Below, one piece after another: positions 1-12,344 of a stretch of 64,000 nt of DNA (the first letter of the stretch is position 1; every line of letters begins with the position of its first letter). The position numbers and the translations under genes were made by a program. The stretch covers positions 73,938,643 through 74,002,642 of the forward strand of contig OX377202.1 in the NCBI GenBank assembly GCA_947396885.1. Direction: 5' to 3'. The DNA comes from Heligmosomoides polygyrus polygyrus (Eukaryota; Nematoda; Chromadorea; Rhabditida; Heligmosomidae). Under the pieces are notes generated by a model that ran no database searches, was not told the origin of the DNA, and saw only the letters and a program-made list of their open reading frames with translations.

Positions 1-499
1 TACCCGAAGATGACGGAATTCTCAACCGCAGTCCGCACATTGTCCACCAAGTCATGGAGCGTGTACCTGCGGGGATGCAGGGTGGATGGGGGTGGGAGTG
101 GTGACGAATAATGAACGAGTCTTTTGCAGGCAGAACTTTGGCGCTGGGAGTCTCATCATAGACAGACTATTTTCGAACAATGTAATACGTCCATACATGC
201 ATCACAATCAGCTGTATACAGAGTGGTTTCATTCTAACGAAGTCAAACTTCTAAAGACGTCCGGTTCTTTACCAGATCTGACGCCGGCGTCCTTCGGTCC
301 TGAAAAAATGGTGTGTATAGCCTTAATAATATGTGTCAAGGTGGTCCACATGAAGTGTTACATAGAAAACTACAACTTTGCACAAACCAACGCAAATAAG
401 AAAATTGTACAATCATTCGAAATACAAGACAATTCTACATAACATGTTATACATTACGTTCAAAATGAGCTTCTTTGTTTTCAGTGCAAGCGTCCAATC

Positions 500-1311
500 T
501 CTATCGGAAATTCATGAGGATGCACGCGATCATTTATGGTGAAATTTGGACAAATGCCTTCTGCAGAGCTCGGTTAAGCAAATCCAGTGAGCTGTATCTG
601 AACGAGCAGGCCTTTCGCTCTATATCACTATATCACCACGTCTTCCAGGATTTGCTGCCGGTCGATTTCGGTATTGATCTCAACTTCTGATTGAATAAAA
701 ACAAGCTTGGTCTTGCCCTGGTCCGTTATTCAAGCCCGTATCATCACAAGGGCTCTGGAAATAAACCCTTTGACGTTGACGGCTATTGGACCTCCTTTTG
801 GCAGCAGACTCCGCTGATTCTGCGCTTTTTGGAGTGGTTCGACGGTAGATATCTTCTCGTCTGTGAAAAAAAAATTCGGTCAAGCTTGTCAAGGCGCGTA
901 AGGGTCTCCATCTTTCTGAATTTCTCCACTCTTGAGGTCCTCACTTCCTCGATGAGGTGCTGTCCTTTCGCGAATTTGTACGTATACAATCCCAGGTCAT
1001 CAATGATCAATCGATGCATAGTTGAATGACCTAAGCTGTGATTGTTTCCTGATGCGTCTTGCGGGAATTCGGTGAAGTTTGTCTGCAACGGCCTTTCGAA
1101 GGGCAGAAATCCTAGCTTTCATCATGGTCTTCCTCTCGGGCGATTTTCGATTCCTCCAGGCTCTCCGAAACTTTTGATGACGTGGTGTACTTGCACCCGA
1201 TGCAGTTTGAGCATCTTCGTAGTCGTGGAAACCGATGTCATCCGATGTGCTATACGATGACCTGCGTTTGAATATGGCGACTACCGCTGAAAGATCCTCA
1301 AACGAAACCAT
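500..1311 (-). pseudogene. Degenerate mariner/maT-like transposase
   Basis: Reading on the minus strand from a methionine at 1311, an N-terminal helix-rich segment (about 1311-1030) runs into a basic stretch ending in ARRIRKQSQL, then shifts frame into a segment at 1030-783 with MHRLIIDDLGLYTYKFAKG and a following LTRLDKLDRI motif. This is the order seen in the maT/mariner transposases abundant in strongylid nematodes. A C-terminal scrap at about 600-500 (LLNRALQKAF followed by RLDAC) resembles the family's last helix. Several stops and frameshifts break the reading frame, and the central catalytic part between the two is missing or unreadable. Clearly inactive. Confidence 0.55.
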
Positions 1312-1946
1312 GTTTACCCAGAAACGGTGAACAAGACTGAACATAGGTGGATTGAAAAATATGGATAAAATGAATAACACCACAGCAGAGCAAAAAAAGC
1401 GAAAATTTTCCGAAAAGGAACCTTTTGTAGCTCGTAGCACTTCATCCACGGATCTCCCTCGATAGAGAGCCTTCGGGCTCTCTTGTTAAGAGGGATCTCG
1501 GGCCGCTTGTCAGTGCCACGTGGCGCGTCCCCGGGTGGTGGATAGGGGAATTGAACGCGAACCACATGCAACCATGAACTGTCCACAGACGCAGGTCTGG
1601 ATGCAGGGGATGGACTCCTTGCCCCTGCTGTGTCGGGTCGAGGCGATCCTTGTGCGTGGGAGCGGCATGTTCATGCACAGTGTGCCTGGATGTGTTCGCG
1701 CCTGTGCGAATTGTAACTGTGTCGGCCCGGCCAAAAGCTTGCACTCGGTAGACTGGGAGTACATGTGAGGCGATTCGAGGCCGCTTTAAGTCTCGCCCCG
1801 TCCCTTCGGGCAGTCTGGCTGGCTGCCCGAAGTTCTTCGCCCGCACGACAGAGCCCAACTAGCTACTCGTGTGTACTCCAGTCAAAAACAGCAGCACTAA
1901 AGGGCCTCACTCCCCTGACCCCGAAAGAGCCCCTATTTCTGCAGCG

Positions 1947-4900
1947 ATGGGAAGGACGAGCACGGAGAGGCTGCTAAAATCTCAGGGCCTAACCAGGCTG
2001 CGCAAATTGAGGACTAGGATGACGATCTGTACTTACAACGCCCGCACGCTCGCATTGGAAGCATCCGTCGAGGACCTGATGATGCAAGCCAGGAACATCA
2101 AGTACGACGTCATCGGACTGACCGAGACGAGAATACACCACCCCCTACACGCCGCCTACGAATCCGGAGAAGATCCTCGGAACATGCGACAGCAGATGAG
2201 TAGGCAGCGTTGGGGTCCTCGTCAACACGCACTTGGCCATGAACATCGATTCGTACGAGTCTCTGACAACCCGAATCGGACGTCTGCGACTTAATCGATG
2301 TGGATCCGTGCCAGCTTTGACTCTATTTGTCGCGTATGCCATAACATCCGACTACGACGACGAAGAGGTCAAAGCCTTCTACGTGGAGCTGGAGAAGTTC
2401 TATAAGGAAGATCACACCTTCTACAGGGTGATCGTCGGCGACTTCAACGCCAAGATCGGACCGCGAAGGTCGCCAGAAGAACTTCACATCGGAACCCATG
2501 GTTTGGAGTGGAACGAGTAAGGTGAAAGGCTGTCTGAGTTTATCATGGCGACCAACACCATCCATGGAAACACACAGTTCCAAAACCTCCCTCTCCACGA
2601 TGGATCTGGGAATCCCCCGGTGGCCAGTTCCACAACGAGATCGACCACATCATCTTCAATCGCAAGTATTGCCTGACCGACGTCTCCGTTGTCCCCAAGT
2701 TCTACACGGGATCGGACCACCGCCTCCTTCGCGCGAGGTTTCGCTTTTCGCGTCAAAGTGAGAAGGCCGCGAAGTTCAAGAAGAGGAATCCCAGAACAAC
2801 CATCAACTAGGACCTCTACACCTCTCTTGTCGGCCTTTGGGAAGATGCCGTCATGGACAACGTCGATGAGGAATACGACCGCTTCGTGCACCATCTCCAT
2901 GACATTGCTAAGGGAGCCGAGAGCTTGAAGACCACCAAGAGACGCCTGTCTCCGGAAACTCTCGAGCTTATAAGCCAGCGTGAAGCAGCGCGAGAGTCAG
3001 CTGACGTCCGAGCTTGCGAAGCTATGCAGAGCGGCGATAAAGGAAGATCTCAAGGAGAGAAGGGCGAAAGTGTTGGCTGAAGCAGCAGAGGTAGAGTTGA
3101 GCATCCGCAATGCCCGCCGGAACTTCGCCAACTTCAAGACCAAGATGACCGCTCTCCGACGTCCTGACGGAACCGTCACCTCTTCCAGAAGGACCATGGA
3201 GAAAGTCATCCACGACTTCTACTCCGATATCTTCGATAGCCACGTCCACCTGCCCCCATGCCATCTTACGCAGATGGATACGTCATTCCCTCTGTTCTCC
3301 CATCCGAGATCCGACACGCAATCTCGTCGGTGAAGAAACGTACAGCACCCGGCCCTGACAGGATCAGACCCGAACACCTGAAAAACCTTCCGCCAACGCT
3401 CATCAACACCCTGGCGTGGCTCTTCACACGATACCTGTCGGAGTGCAAGGTTCCATCTCAGTGGAAGACCAGCAAGACCGTCTTGCTGTACAAGAAGGGA
3501 GACGTGCACGACATTGGCAACTATCGCCCGATCTGCCTGCTGTCCGTAGTCTACAAGCTGTTCACTCGAGTCATCCTGAATAGGATCAGCAGAACGCTGG
3601 ACGAAGGACAGCCACGCGAACAAGCAGGATTTCGGAGAGGATTCAGCACGATCGACCACATACACACCATTACGAAGCTCATCGAAGTGTCGCGAGAGTA
3701 CAAGCTGCCGCTGTGCCTTACGCTCATCGACCTGAAGAAGGCATTCGACTCCATCGAAACTGAAGCGGTCGTCGACGCCCTGCTCACTCAGGGTGTTGCT
3801 ACTCAGTACATCAGAGTCCTTCGAGAGCTGTACTGTGGATTCACGACCAAGATCTCTCCATTCTACAACGACGTCGTCATCGACGTAAAGAGAGGGGTTC
3901 GGCAGGGGAATACCATACCCCCGAAGCTCTTCAGCGCCACCCTCGAAAACGCCATGCGCGAACTAGAATGGGAAGACATGGGAGTGATAGTCGACGGCCG
4001 GCAACTACATCATCTTCGCTTCGCTGACGACATCGTGCTCATAACACCGAGCATCAGCCAGGCGGAGCGAATGCTGGCCGACTTCGATCGTGTATGTGGA
4101 AGCGTTGGACTGCAGCTGAATCTTACGAAGACGATGTTCATGAAGAACGGATAGGTTTCTGATGCCCCATTCTCGCTCAACGGAACGAACATCTCCGAAT
4201 GCTCCAGCTATGTGTATCTGGGTCGCGAAGTCAACATGGCCAACGACCTAGCGCCAGAGCTGAGCAGGAGGAAACGAGCGGCTTGGGGAGCTTTCAAGAG
4301 CGTCGAAGAAGTCGCGAAGAAAACGAAAAACGTCCGACTTCGTGCCCACCTATTCGACTCTACCGTTCTTCCTGCCCTAAAATACGCCTTAGAGACCTGG
4401 GCCATACGAAAGCAGGATGAACACGCGATCAGCGTCGCGCAGCGTGGAATTGAAAGGACGATGCTCGGAGTGACCTCTCTCACGCAAGTGAGAGAAGGCC
4501 TCCGGAATTCCGAGCTTCGCCGACGTTCGAAGATCAGAGACGCTGTCGCGTGGGCCAAGTTGTCGAAATTTAGGTGGGCCGGCCACGTAATTCGCTTCGC
4601 AGATACCAGGATGAGCGGATTAACCGTTATTCGTTATCCGTTATCCGGTTTTCGGGGGTTTTGGCCTATCCGTTTTGTTGTTCGTTATCCGGCGATTTTG
4701 GGCCGGATAACGAACAACAAATTAGCTTTGAACATGGTGGTGGGCTATGTACAGGATCCTTCACGATCGTAAGAGTGGTCGTCAGAAACAACAGAAGTTT
4801 TCAAATCTAGAAGGGTTAATTGAAGTTTCCTCACTTGGGAACTGGCTACATAGTTTTAAAGATATCTAACTTCTAGCCTTCCAGAAGGCGCGCTAAGCCT

Positions 4901-6291
4901 GTACCATACTTATGTGAGGCCTACTTAGCACAGAATTGTTCATTCATCTCAAGTCATGTGCTGATCAAGAAGGCATACAAACTGCTACTAGCAATCGTCA
5001 AAAGTGGAGAGCCGCATCCTGGGAAGAATATTTACAGCCGATCTTTCCATCGTATCATTTGTGGTTACACGATTGCCGTATGCTCGATTTGATTGCAGGC
5101 GGTAACGGCACCTTTTTAGCCATATGCTGTCGTGAATTATCAAAAAATACTGCAGTACAGCAGTGAATACTAGCAAAAGAAATAGGATTAATCAAAATAC
5201 ATAGAGTAAGCAACTTCCCCATTAAAAATTTTAGAGGAGCAATAAACTGCTTAACAAAATTATCGACTTGGGTGCTGAAGACATGTAGATTTTCTTTGTT
5301 TTTTTGTGTTTTTTTGTGAAACTTTTCTCAACATAGGGAACACCTCCGTTTTGAGGCTAAGTCGAATATTCTTCCTCATATCCAGAAGGTCTGGATGTCA
5401 TAACTCTTTGAGTGTTTGTTTGCCGTACACAACTGCTTACAGCTACTACCCAAAAGTTAGTATTTTATCCACCCCAGATAATTCCACGTTGACAGATAAC
5501 TACCTTGGATCTTGGAATGCTATCGAGCAGCAACAACAATAACGGTTCATAGCCTGTGTAGGACAAGTTTATGTGAAGTTTATGTGAAGTTTGTTTCGCT
5601 GGATGTCACCTGCCTTCTTATTTCCAGACATCGGAAGAATTGCTCTTCCAAGGACTATATTTTTCAACTGCTCTATTTGAAAAAAAGAGTTAAGCGCAGA
5701 CTAAGGCTGATAAATAAGACAATCCATCCGGCTCCTTGGAAACAGGTGAGAGGCGGGTATGTTGCTGTCCGTGCGTTTGTCTACGCACGAATAGGCAGAA
5801 AAGCCATAGAGCGTCGTTAGTGTGGCGCCTGCAAAACGTATAAAAACACAACTAAAACGTCTAGAAATGACTTATAAATTAACAGCGCTACAAACCCTGA
5901 TCTGTTGTTGAAATTGGTGTAATTTAAAACGAGTTTTGGATTTTGTTGTTTGTTCGTTATCCGTTTTTCCGTTATCCGGCGATTTTCGGACAAAATTATC
6001 CGTTATCCGTCATCCGGTTTTCAAAATTTCATTATCCGCTCATCCCTGGCAGACACCCGCTGGACGAGAGCCGTCACCAACTGGATTCCGCGAGATGTCA
6101 AGAGAACACCAGGACGCCCACCAACGCGTTGGTCGGACTTCTTCGTGAAAGCCCTGAACGACCGCTGTGACGCTCTTCGTGTCCCTCGAGCGAGGAGGAT
6201 CCATTGGAGCACTCTGGCACGCGACGGGGACGAATGGAGACGCTGCCGGCCCCCGCTCGAGCAAGTCGTTGATCAGCGGGACGACAGGTGA
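1947..6291 (+). pseudogene. RTE endonuclease-reverse transcriptase, broken (copy 1)
   Basis: Starts at the ATG at 1947. The apurinic-type endonuclease domain is recognisable from TYNARTL, LTETRI, VGDFNAKIG (about 2437-2460) and GSDHRLL-like sequence. The reverse transcriptase follows: PGPDRIRPEHL, NYRPICLLS, LIDLKKAFDS, then RQGNTIPPKLF where the other copy has the usual RQGDTISPKLF, and FADDIVLI with the catalytic aspartates intact. The C-terminal region ends at the stop at 6289-6291. It is not functional: there are in-frame stops at 2518 (CAA to TAA against copy 2), 2808 (TGG to TAG) and 4152, several frameshifts in the endonuclease region (first near 2170), and the hAT insertion at 4607. 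Confidence 0.85.
4607..6048. mobile_element. Non-autonomous hAT-like DNA element inside the LINE
   Basis: The termini are imperfect inverted repeats: CAGGATGAGCGGAT at the left end and, reverse-complemented, CAGGGATGAGCGGATAATG at the right end. They are flanked by an 8-bp target duplication, GCAGATAC at 4599-4606 and GCAGACAC at 6049-6056. A CAGGG-type terminus with an 8-bp duplication is the signature of the hAT superfamily. Each end carries at least three subterminal GTTATCCG motifs, some inverted, as expected for transposase-binding sites. No transposase-like open frame is present in the 1442 bp, so it would depend on a partner elsewhere. The uninterrupted LINE copy at 17534-20179 confirms the empty site. 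Confidence 0.85.
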
Positions 6292-6323
6292 TACAGGTGA
6301 ACACTTCATGTGGACCACCCTGC

Positions 6324-8570
6324 CAACGTAGAGCAAGCTGTTACTGACAACCCTATCACTACCATAAGAAAACAAAATTGCTTACAACAAACTTTTTGCA
6401 ACAAATTTGATGTGATAAAGTATCCAACTTGCTTTGTTTGCTTCTGTTCTTGTTATAAATCACGGTTCTTATAAAGTGGCTTTTTCGCCCTATTTTCCAA
6501 TAAAATTCCATGGCATCCTCCAACGGCAAAGTGTTTGCACACAGGTTTTTAGATGCGAGAGGCATGATTTACAGTACTGAGTCCTGGCGGTGAGTTCTTA
6601 AGCCACTTTTTGGAAAAATTAGTCGGTGGCGTTGAGGAATTCAAATTTTTGCTTAAGAGATTACGATTTTATACAAAAATTTAAATTTCCAATAGTGAGA
6701 AACACATCGGAAATCACGTATATGTAATCGTGGGAACAAATTGCTGGGCCAAACAATAACAGAATCGTGCAGCGTCACCGGAACAGCTCAGAGAAACGGA
6801 CCTCCTCCTTTCAACAGACTTCAGCCTTTTTGTTGAGAGCTTGCTCCAAGCAGTGCGTTACATTTCGATCGCAGCGTGCATGTGGCACACGTCCAGAATA
6901 CGGTGATGGTGCTTCTCCGTTGCAGCCACCACAAAAACTCCATCAATTTTGGTTTTTAGAAAAACATGTGTTTTTTTTTAGAACGTCATAGAACAGGTGA
7001 GTCAGGGCACTAAAATGACTAAACGGCGCATGCATATTTTTGGCTGATGACAGATGTCAGCCCATCATTGTGAGGCCTTATATTTGAAATCGCTTACCAG
7101 AACATCTGTTCTCTATCTTTAACTGTTCGCAAGAAAAACGTACGCTGAAATGAGTTACTAATCAGTGAACCGTGTCATGTGGGTATGTACTCTTATTGCA
7201 CTGATGGTAAGTGATTTATTCTTTCATCAGCTGTTCTTGTGATCCCTCGCCGCAACCTCATCCTATTAATGGCAACCTTTGCTGTGAAGCTGAATTCGAC
7301 GAAATCTTCCCATCATGTCACTCCTACTGTTCTTTGATGCACCTCAGGGGTTCGGGAGTCTCGAACGCTAGTGCAACCTTATAGGGTGTTCTTCATACTT
7401 TCTCAGGCCAGGGTCAAGCTAGCGGTTATCGAATCGCAAGCGGAGAGGGGGAGAGGAATAAAGTAATACTGTGCCTGGTTTTCTGGTTTAAGGAGAGAAG
7501 TAGCGTAATCTGCGTCTATCTCAGCTTTTTAGGTGATTTGTAACATTAGGTTGTACTTCCTAATAATGTGGAGACTGGAGTGCAGCTCTGGTTGCTGAAA
7601 AAGACATGTTATGAATACCTAGCCAAACTCTAAAAGGTTTTGAATGCAGATTGCTTTACAGTTCAAAAAAAAGTAGAAATCTTTTGGGAGCAGCCTTCGC
7701 GACCCAATACGAACAGAATTTTTTCATTCCGATTTTTTTCAGTTTTTCCCGATTTTAGCAGAATATCACACCCGGACGCATTTCTCGTACCAGAAGGGAA
7801 TGAAACCTGGATCTGAAATTGTACTCAATAAAATTTTGAATTTTTCAGTTTGTGTGCTCCCAAGTAACGCCTCCATATTTCGCTAGTATGCTGAGGAAAA
7901 ACAAGCAGCTAGTAGCTTTATTTCACCGTCACCGGTAATGTTCACAAATCTAGTGACGATCATGCTCTACTTCACGCGCCCCGGCCAGGTCGACTATTCG
8001 GTTAGAGGGAAATTGGGGATGTCTCGCAATGACAGGCCGCGCTCATCGGGAAACTCGTGCCCATTGCATTGAATTTAACTCGCCCTACAATACCAGTCCT
8101 ATCTTTTGTCCATTGGGCGCAAGAGCGCGTCTTTTGCGCCGTTTCAGGCGAGAAAGCGCCGCTTTGCAATAACTTCTTTCAAAATGATCCCTCGTTGAAA
8201 ACAAGCTCATATTTGAAATGAGGATTGAAACCATTCTGAAGAAAAAATTTTGGGTCTCTGAGGGTTACGGTACAGGCCAGGGGACTACTGTAGGTCTACG
8301 GCCGCTCCTTCTTCGTACGAGATAATTACCTTCTGAGGGCCTCTTCATCTCTTTTGTGACTGTTGGCAGCTGATCGACGACTGTAGGACCGAAGAAGCAT
8401 TAGTTAGAGTCTTTACAAGGATTTCACAACTTTCAATTTTGAGAAGAGCCATCGAGAAACAAATTTGCGCCAGACAAGTGTCAGACGGCAACACGAAAAA
8501 ATCGAAGCCCTCTTCGAGGATCTGGGCAAGCATCATCCGCTTTGTAAAATTCCATCGCAGTATGAGGACT
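6324..8570. other. Spacer with no recognisable gene
   Basis: AT-rich sequence with only short open frames on both strands, none with a recognisable motif or convincing splice structure. No tRNA, known repeat end or microsatellite was found. Confidence 0.5.
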
Positions 8571-8575
8571 CACGG

Positions 8576-8625
8576 CGCGTGTAGCGCAGTCGGAGGAGGT
8601 GCCAGCTCTTCCGTGCACCAGATTG
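8576..8625 (+). repeat. SINE head fragment (tRNA-like A box)
   Basis: Contains TAGCGCAGTCGG, the same RNA polymerase III A-box-like core found at about 30116 and 49083, followed by a short GC-rich stretch. The rest of the SINE body is not recognisable here. Confidence 0.4.
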
Positions 8626-8814
8626 TACAGTACCAGACATGTTCCTCCGTTCATTCGCCGGAAATCCCGGAAAGGTCAACATAGGCCACTTTAGAACGGT
8701 CCAAAGCGGCCTTTTTAAATATTTTTTTTCTAAATCAAGCACTTGTAAAAATAAACATATATTTGAGCTCAACAGCTCAAGCTCTATCTTATTACCTATA
8801 GATCTCAGTAGAGT

Positions 8815-9960
8815 TGAACAATGCATATAGGCCCGACAAAATCAATCGACAAGGGCGCGACAACCTGTAGAGCGATCGAGCGACAGCTTGAAGAGTGAGC
8901 GTTTGGAGAGTTTTATTGCAAATTTGCAGCTGCCCTACTCAGGAATTGCCCTAAGACTGTCCAGCGAGCCTTTGGAGTGCGCCGTGCACAATGCATATTG
9001 GATCGAACCTATCAATCGAGCGGGGGGACAGCTTGTAGAGTGAGCGTCTGAGGAGTTTTATCACAAATTTGCATCCGCCCTACCCAAGAATTGCTCTCAA
9101 ACTGTCCAGCAAGCCTTTGGAGTGCGCCGTGCACAATGCATATAAGAGCGAACCTATCAATCGAGTGGGAGCGACCGCTTGCAAACTGCACCCGCGGCCA
9201 TGTTCGTAGCGCAATAACTCTGTCAAGTCCGAATCGTTTCGGCTGCAACTCGTAGATCTTGTAGGCAGTGAAACTGCGTAGCAGTACTCTAAAGTGGAAC
9301 GGTGTAGCTTATGACTAGGTAAAGTTACAGGGGCGCGAATATGCAGGTTAGCCTTGTGTGACACGATTTTTTCGGATTTCAGTCGACCTCTGCAGGAAGA
9401 CACGGAGACCTAACGGCCTACAAACGCGTAGGCTAGCAGGAGAATTAATGTACTTTATGATGACATGCTCACAACTCTCTAGCTTCCTGAAGTGGCTTAG
9501 CCCCATCTGCCAATTTAGAGTGGCGGAGGATAGCGGCTAGAGTTTCTTGAGTTCTTGCACGCCCAGAGTTTTCGACATTCGCAATGTTACTTCTCTGTTC
9601 AGTGTGAAATGCGCTATCGAATGGTGTCAATCTTGGCCGATCTTGGAAACATCGATTTTTTGACAATTTCGCATCGAGGACGAGACCGCTCCTGGCCGTT
9701 GCAGACGGACGATGACGTCATTAAAAATCGATGTTTTCGAAATTGGCCAAGCTTGATGCCATTCGATAGAACTTTTTCTGCTAATTTCAATGGTTTTACT
9801 ACGAGTATCGAGAACTGTGATCTGGGCGAATAAGAGTTGGGCCATGCTTGATACCTTTCGATAGAGCTTTCCATGCTGAATTGAGTGGTGTCATTTGGAG
9901 TGGGAAAAACTGTAATCTGGGCGAGTAACAGCGCGGAGAGCGTTTGCCGTTGTTGCGCAT
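8815..9960 (+). repeat. Partial copy of the giant inverted-repeat family
   Basis: This matches the left arm of the element at 12345-16792 in the same order. It starts with three head-to-tail copies of a roughly 145-170 bp subrepeat containing a CGTGCACAATGCATAT core (near 8820, 8990 and 9135). Next come the GCGCAATAACTCTGTCA segment near 9208 and the TGACGTCA-containing segment at 9713-9720. It breaks off near 9960. It lacks the terminal TACAATACCG sequence, so it is a fragment or a separate tandem unit and not a complete element. Confidence 0.7.
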
Positions 9961-10545
9961 TATTAGATTACCTAGGGGAAAAATATAAGCGTGCTCCCTC
10001 TAAGGCATTTGACTCTTGATTCAAATACTCACGAAACCTGCGGCCTTATAGTAGTACATCGCTTCAAGAAAAGAAGAACCCAATTTGATTCTTACACTGT
10101 TTTGACATCAGGATGGACCACATGTTTGAAAGCAACACAATCGCAGGAAAGGCGACGCATAGTTATTCTCTTTCTTCAGCCTATCGTTTATGCTCAAGAA
10201 GTGAATGATGACAGTGCAAAACAATCAATGAGTGATGAATTCACCTTTTCCGTTCCGTCTTCGTACCCAAGAGAGCGGAGCACGGAACGGAACGGAAGGA
10301 CTAAGGCGGCCTAAAACTGGAATTTGGAACACGGGAACGGAAGATCCGCACATCCCTGGCAAGTTGCGCGCAGCAACGCTAATGGACTGCGGTAAAATCA
10401 GATTTTCAGATCTTTTAATTTTTTTCTTCAACTTTGCTTTTTATTTTGTTTATTCTTAAAGCTTAAGAAGTAGAAAATTTTTCAAGCGTTCATTTCTTTC
10501 TACATATACTTCACTTAGCCTTTATTTTTAAAATTTTTTGAAATT

Positions 10546-10886
10546 TTCGAAAGTCGAACAATCGAATAACTCGATTTTCACTGTCTTCGAAAATCGAGCA
10601 ATCGAATAACTCGATTTTTCGCTGTCTTTGAAAATCGAGCAATCGAACAACTCGATTTTTCGCTGTCACCGAAAATCGAGCAATCGAATAGCTCGATTTC
10701 TCGCTGCCTTCGAAAATCGAGCAATCGAACAACTCGATTTTTGGATGTTTTCGAAAGTCGAGCAATCGAATAACTCGATTTTTTGAAACCTTCGAAAGCC
10801 GAACAATTTTTTTTGCTGTTTTCGAAAACCGATCAATCGAATAACTCAATTTTTTGCTGTTCACGAAAGTCAAACAATCGAATAAA
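10546..10886. repeat. Tandem array of ~41-bp hairpin-forming units
   Basis: About eight or nine head-to-tail units, with spacing of 41 bp in the best-preserved part (AATCGAGCA at 10592, 10633 and 10674). Each unit carries its own inverted repeat: CTCGATTTTTCG, a roughly 7-nt spacer, then CGAAAATCGAG. A 120-codon frame on the minus strand crosses it, but because 41 is not a multiple of three this is most simply a by-product of the repeat. Similar TTCGA-rich arrays lie near 17340 and 61970. Confidence 0.8.
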
Positions 10887-11571
10887 GTCGTCCCTCTGCT
10901 ATCAGGCCTGCTGAGCCACGCGTTAAAAAAGCTATGTGTTTATACGCAGACTAATAATTGCGCAGAGAACACTAACAGTGTTTAGAAAATCTATGTCATC
11001 TGAAATTTGGGACCTCAACGTGTTCTGCAGTCTGTGAGAGAGTTATTGACGGCAAATCGAATTTCCTGATATAGCTGTAACAGCTTATTGTAATGGCATC
11101 AAGTCATAACGTTTCTTAGCGCTACCTCTGATAAGAACATTTGATGACATTGCTCTTGTTCAATTTCGCAGCCACGTGTTTGCATTTTTTAGTATTCCAG
11201 CAACATAGTCATATCTCATTGCAAGTGTAACACGAGATTTATCATATGTGCGGCGCAGCGAAGACTGCAAGAATTATATAGTTGACCAAGTTACAAAGCT
11301 ACCGCAGAAGAGTTCATTTTCGTTTGCAGTTTTTAGTTGTCTTCATAACACTGGGAACCGGCTGCGCAAGCGAAGCCGGTTAAAAGAAAATCGAACAAAT
11401 ACAACACCACAAAAAACACTTTCCGTGCTTCATTGCAATGATACGCAGGGGAATCGAAAGGAATCTGCTATGCCCTGGCTTGGAGACCTGATAGACGGCG
11501 AGCTGTTGCCATTCAAGGAGAGGGAGAGCGTGGTGCCGCGCATATGTGGTGAAGAGTGAAGTTGTCCTATT

Positions 11572-12344
11572 TCATTTAGCGGCAACGTATTGAATGAGGA
11601 CAAGAAATCCAACCGATTTGAAAGGTGTCACTTCTAGAATGGAACTAACACAGATGAATATAAGTAACGGAAACGAAACAAGGACGGACGCTTCCAATGC
11701 CTGGAAAATGAGGCAGTCAGTTGGTGCAAGATCCAGTGAATATGGTGGGTGAATGAGAAATTTCATTTCCATTCCTGCAGTTTCAGCAACTTTTTGTGTG
11801 TTGTCTTGCGAGAGTATTGGCCCTTTTGACTAATCTTTGGTGCCCAATTGCAAGGTTCCTCCTCATGCCGTCGCTAGTTACAGTAGACGCCCGCAGTTAA
11901 CGCTTCACCAGGTCTCATGAAGCTGTAGTGGATGACTCCATAGGTAGACCACCAAACAGACACCATCAATTTTTTTGGTGGATGTTGTCTTTCGGAATGT
12001 GTTTCGGGGCTTCATCTTTATCGAACCATTGATCCAGCATCTTTACTTTGCCGATTTGATTCAGATGGTCTAATGTTGTAGAGATAGATACCTTGAATTT
12101 TGCTGCTAATTCACGCGTAGTTTGCGGAATGTCGCCTTCCACTACAGCTTTCAATTCATCCATCTTGGACACAGTTCTCCCACGTAGCTTATTTTCAATA
12201 ATAAATCGCCAGATGAAAGCTTCTCGAACCATCGACGTACTGGGCGTTCGCTATCCTCATCCTCGCCGAAAACCTCATCAATGTTCCGGACCGCCTGCGA
12301 CACCTTGCTCCCACGACGGAACTCAGTCGAAAACAACACAAATT
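11572..12344 (-). pseudogene. Mariner transposase, internally deleted, 5' end displaced
   Basis: From 12344 leftwards, three frames give FRRGSKVSQAVRNIDEVFGE, then SKMDELKAVVEGDIPQTTRE, QIGKVKMLDQWF, a jump to GVIHYSFMRPGEAL, and finally HPPYSLDLAPTDCLIF with a stop at about 11572. This is the mariner order: helix-turn-helix DNA-binding domain, linker, then catalytic domain. The catalytic segment with the first aspartate (normally a GDEKW-like motif) is missing, so the copy is dead. The giant inverted repeat at 12345-16792 inserted almost at the first codons. The first few residues and upstream flank appear to resume just beyond 16793 (ATG near 16801 on the minus strand). Confidence 0.75.

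Larger units (their letters stand above)
1446..6301 (+). mobile_element. RTE-clade LINE, near full length (family A, copy 1)
   Basis: Non-LTR retrotransposon with a GC-rich 5' leader (1446-1946), one long endonuclease/reverse-transcriptase reading frame and a short 3' end made of CAGGTGA repeats, which is typical of the RTE clade. An 8-bp target duplication CACTTCAT flanks it. A hAT-like element (4607-6048) interrupts it; without that insert and one 8-bp duplication the LINE is about 3.4 kb, the size expected for RTE-1-type elements. Copy 2 at 17534-20179 is very similar base for base, so both belong to one recently active family. Confidence 0.85.
335..6323 (-). mobile_element. Mariner/maT-like DNA transposon, split by an RTE LINE
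   Basis: A roughly 20-bp inverted repeat bounds this element. The left copy at about 338-358 reads GGTGGTCCACATGAAGTG and the right copy at about 6302-6321 is its reverse complement. Minus-strand transposase remnants lie between the left end and 1311. The LINE at 1446-6301 has inserted inside the right terminal repeat, leaving CACTTCAT on both sides (1438-1445 and 6302-6309). Without the LINE the element would be about 1.1 kb. The TA duplication expected for this superfamily is not clear at the outer edges. The family name rests on transposase resemblance judged by eye. Confidence 0.65.

Noticed and set aside
1442..1858. A 138-codon minus-strand frame and overlapping plus-strand frames in the GC-rich stretch
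   Set aside because: This is the 5' leader of the LINE; frames are open on both strands because of base composition, and none has a recognisable motif.
10511..10873. A 120-codon minus-strand frame with repeated Phe/Asp/Cys-Ser-Ile phrases
   Set aside because: It is produced by the 41-bp tandem array; the unit length is not a multiple of three, so no protein repeat is maintained.
10546..10886. CRISPR-like regular repeats
   Set aside because: The units are contiguous with no unique spacers, and the genome is eukaryotic by its introns and retroelements.
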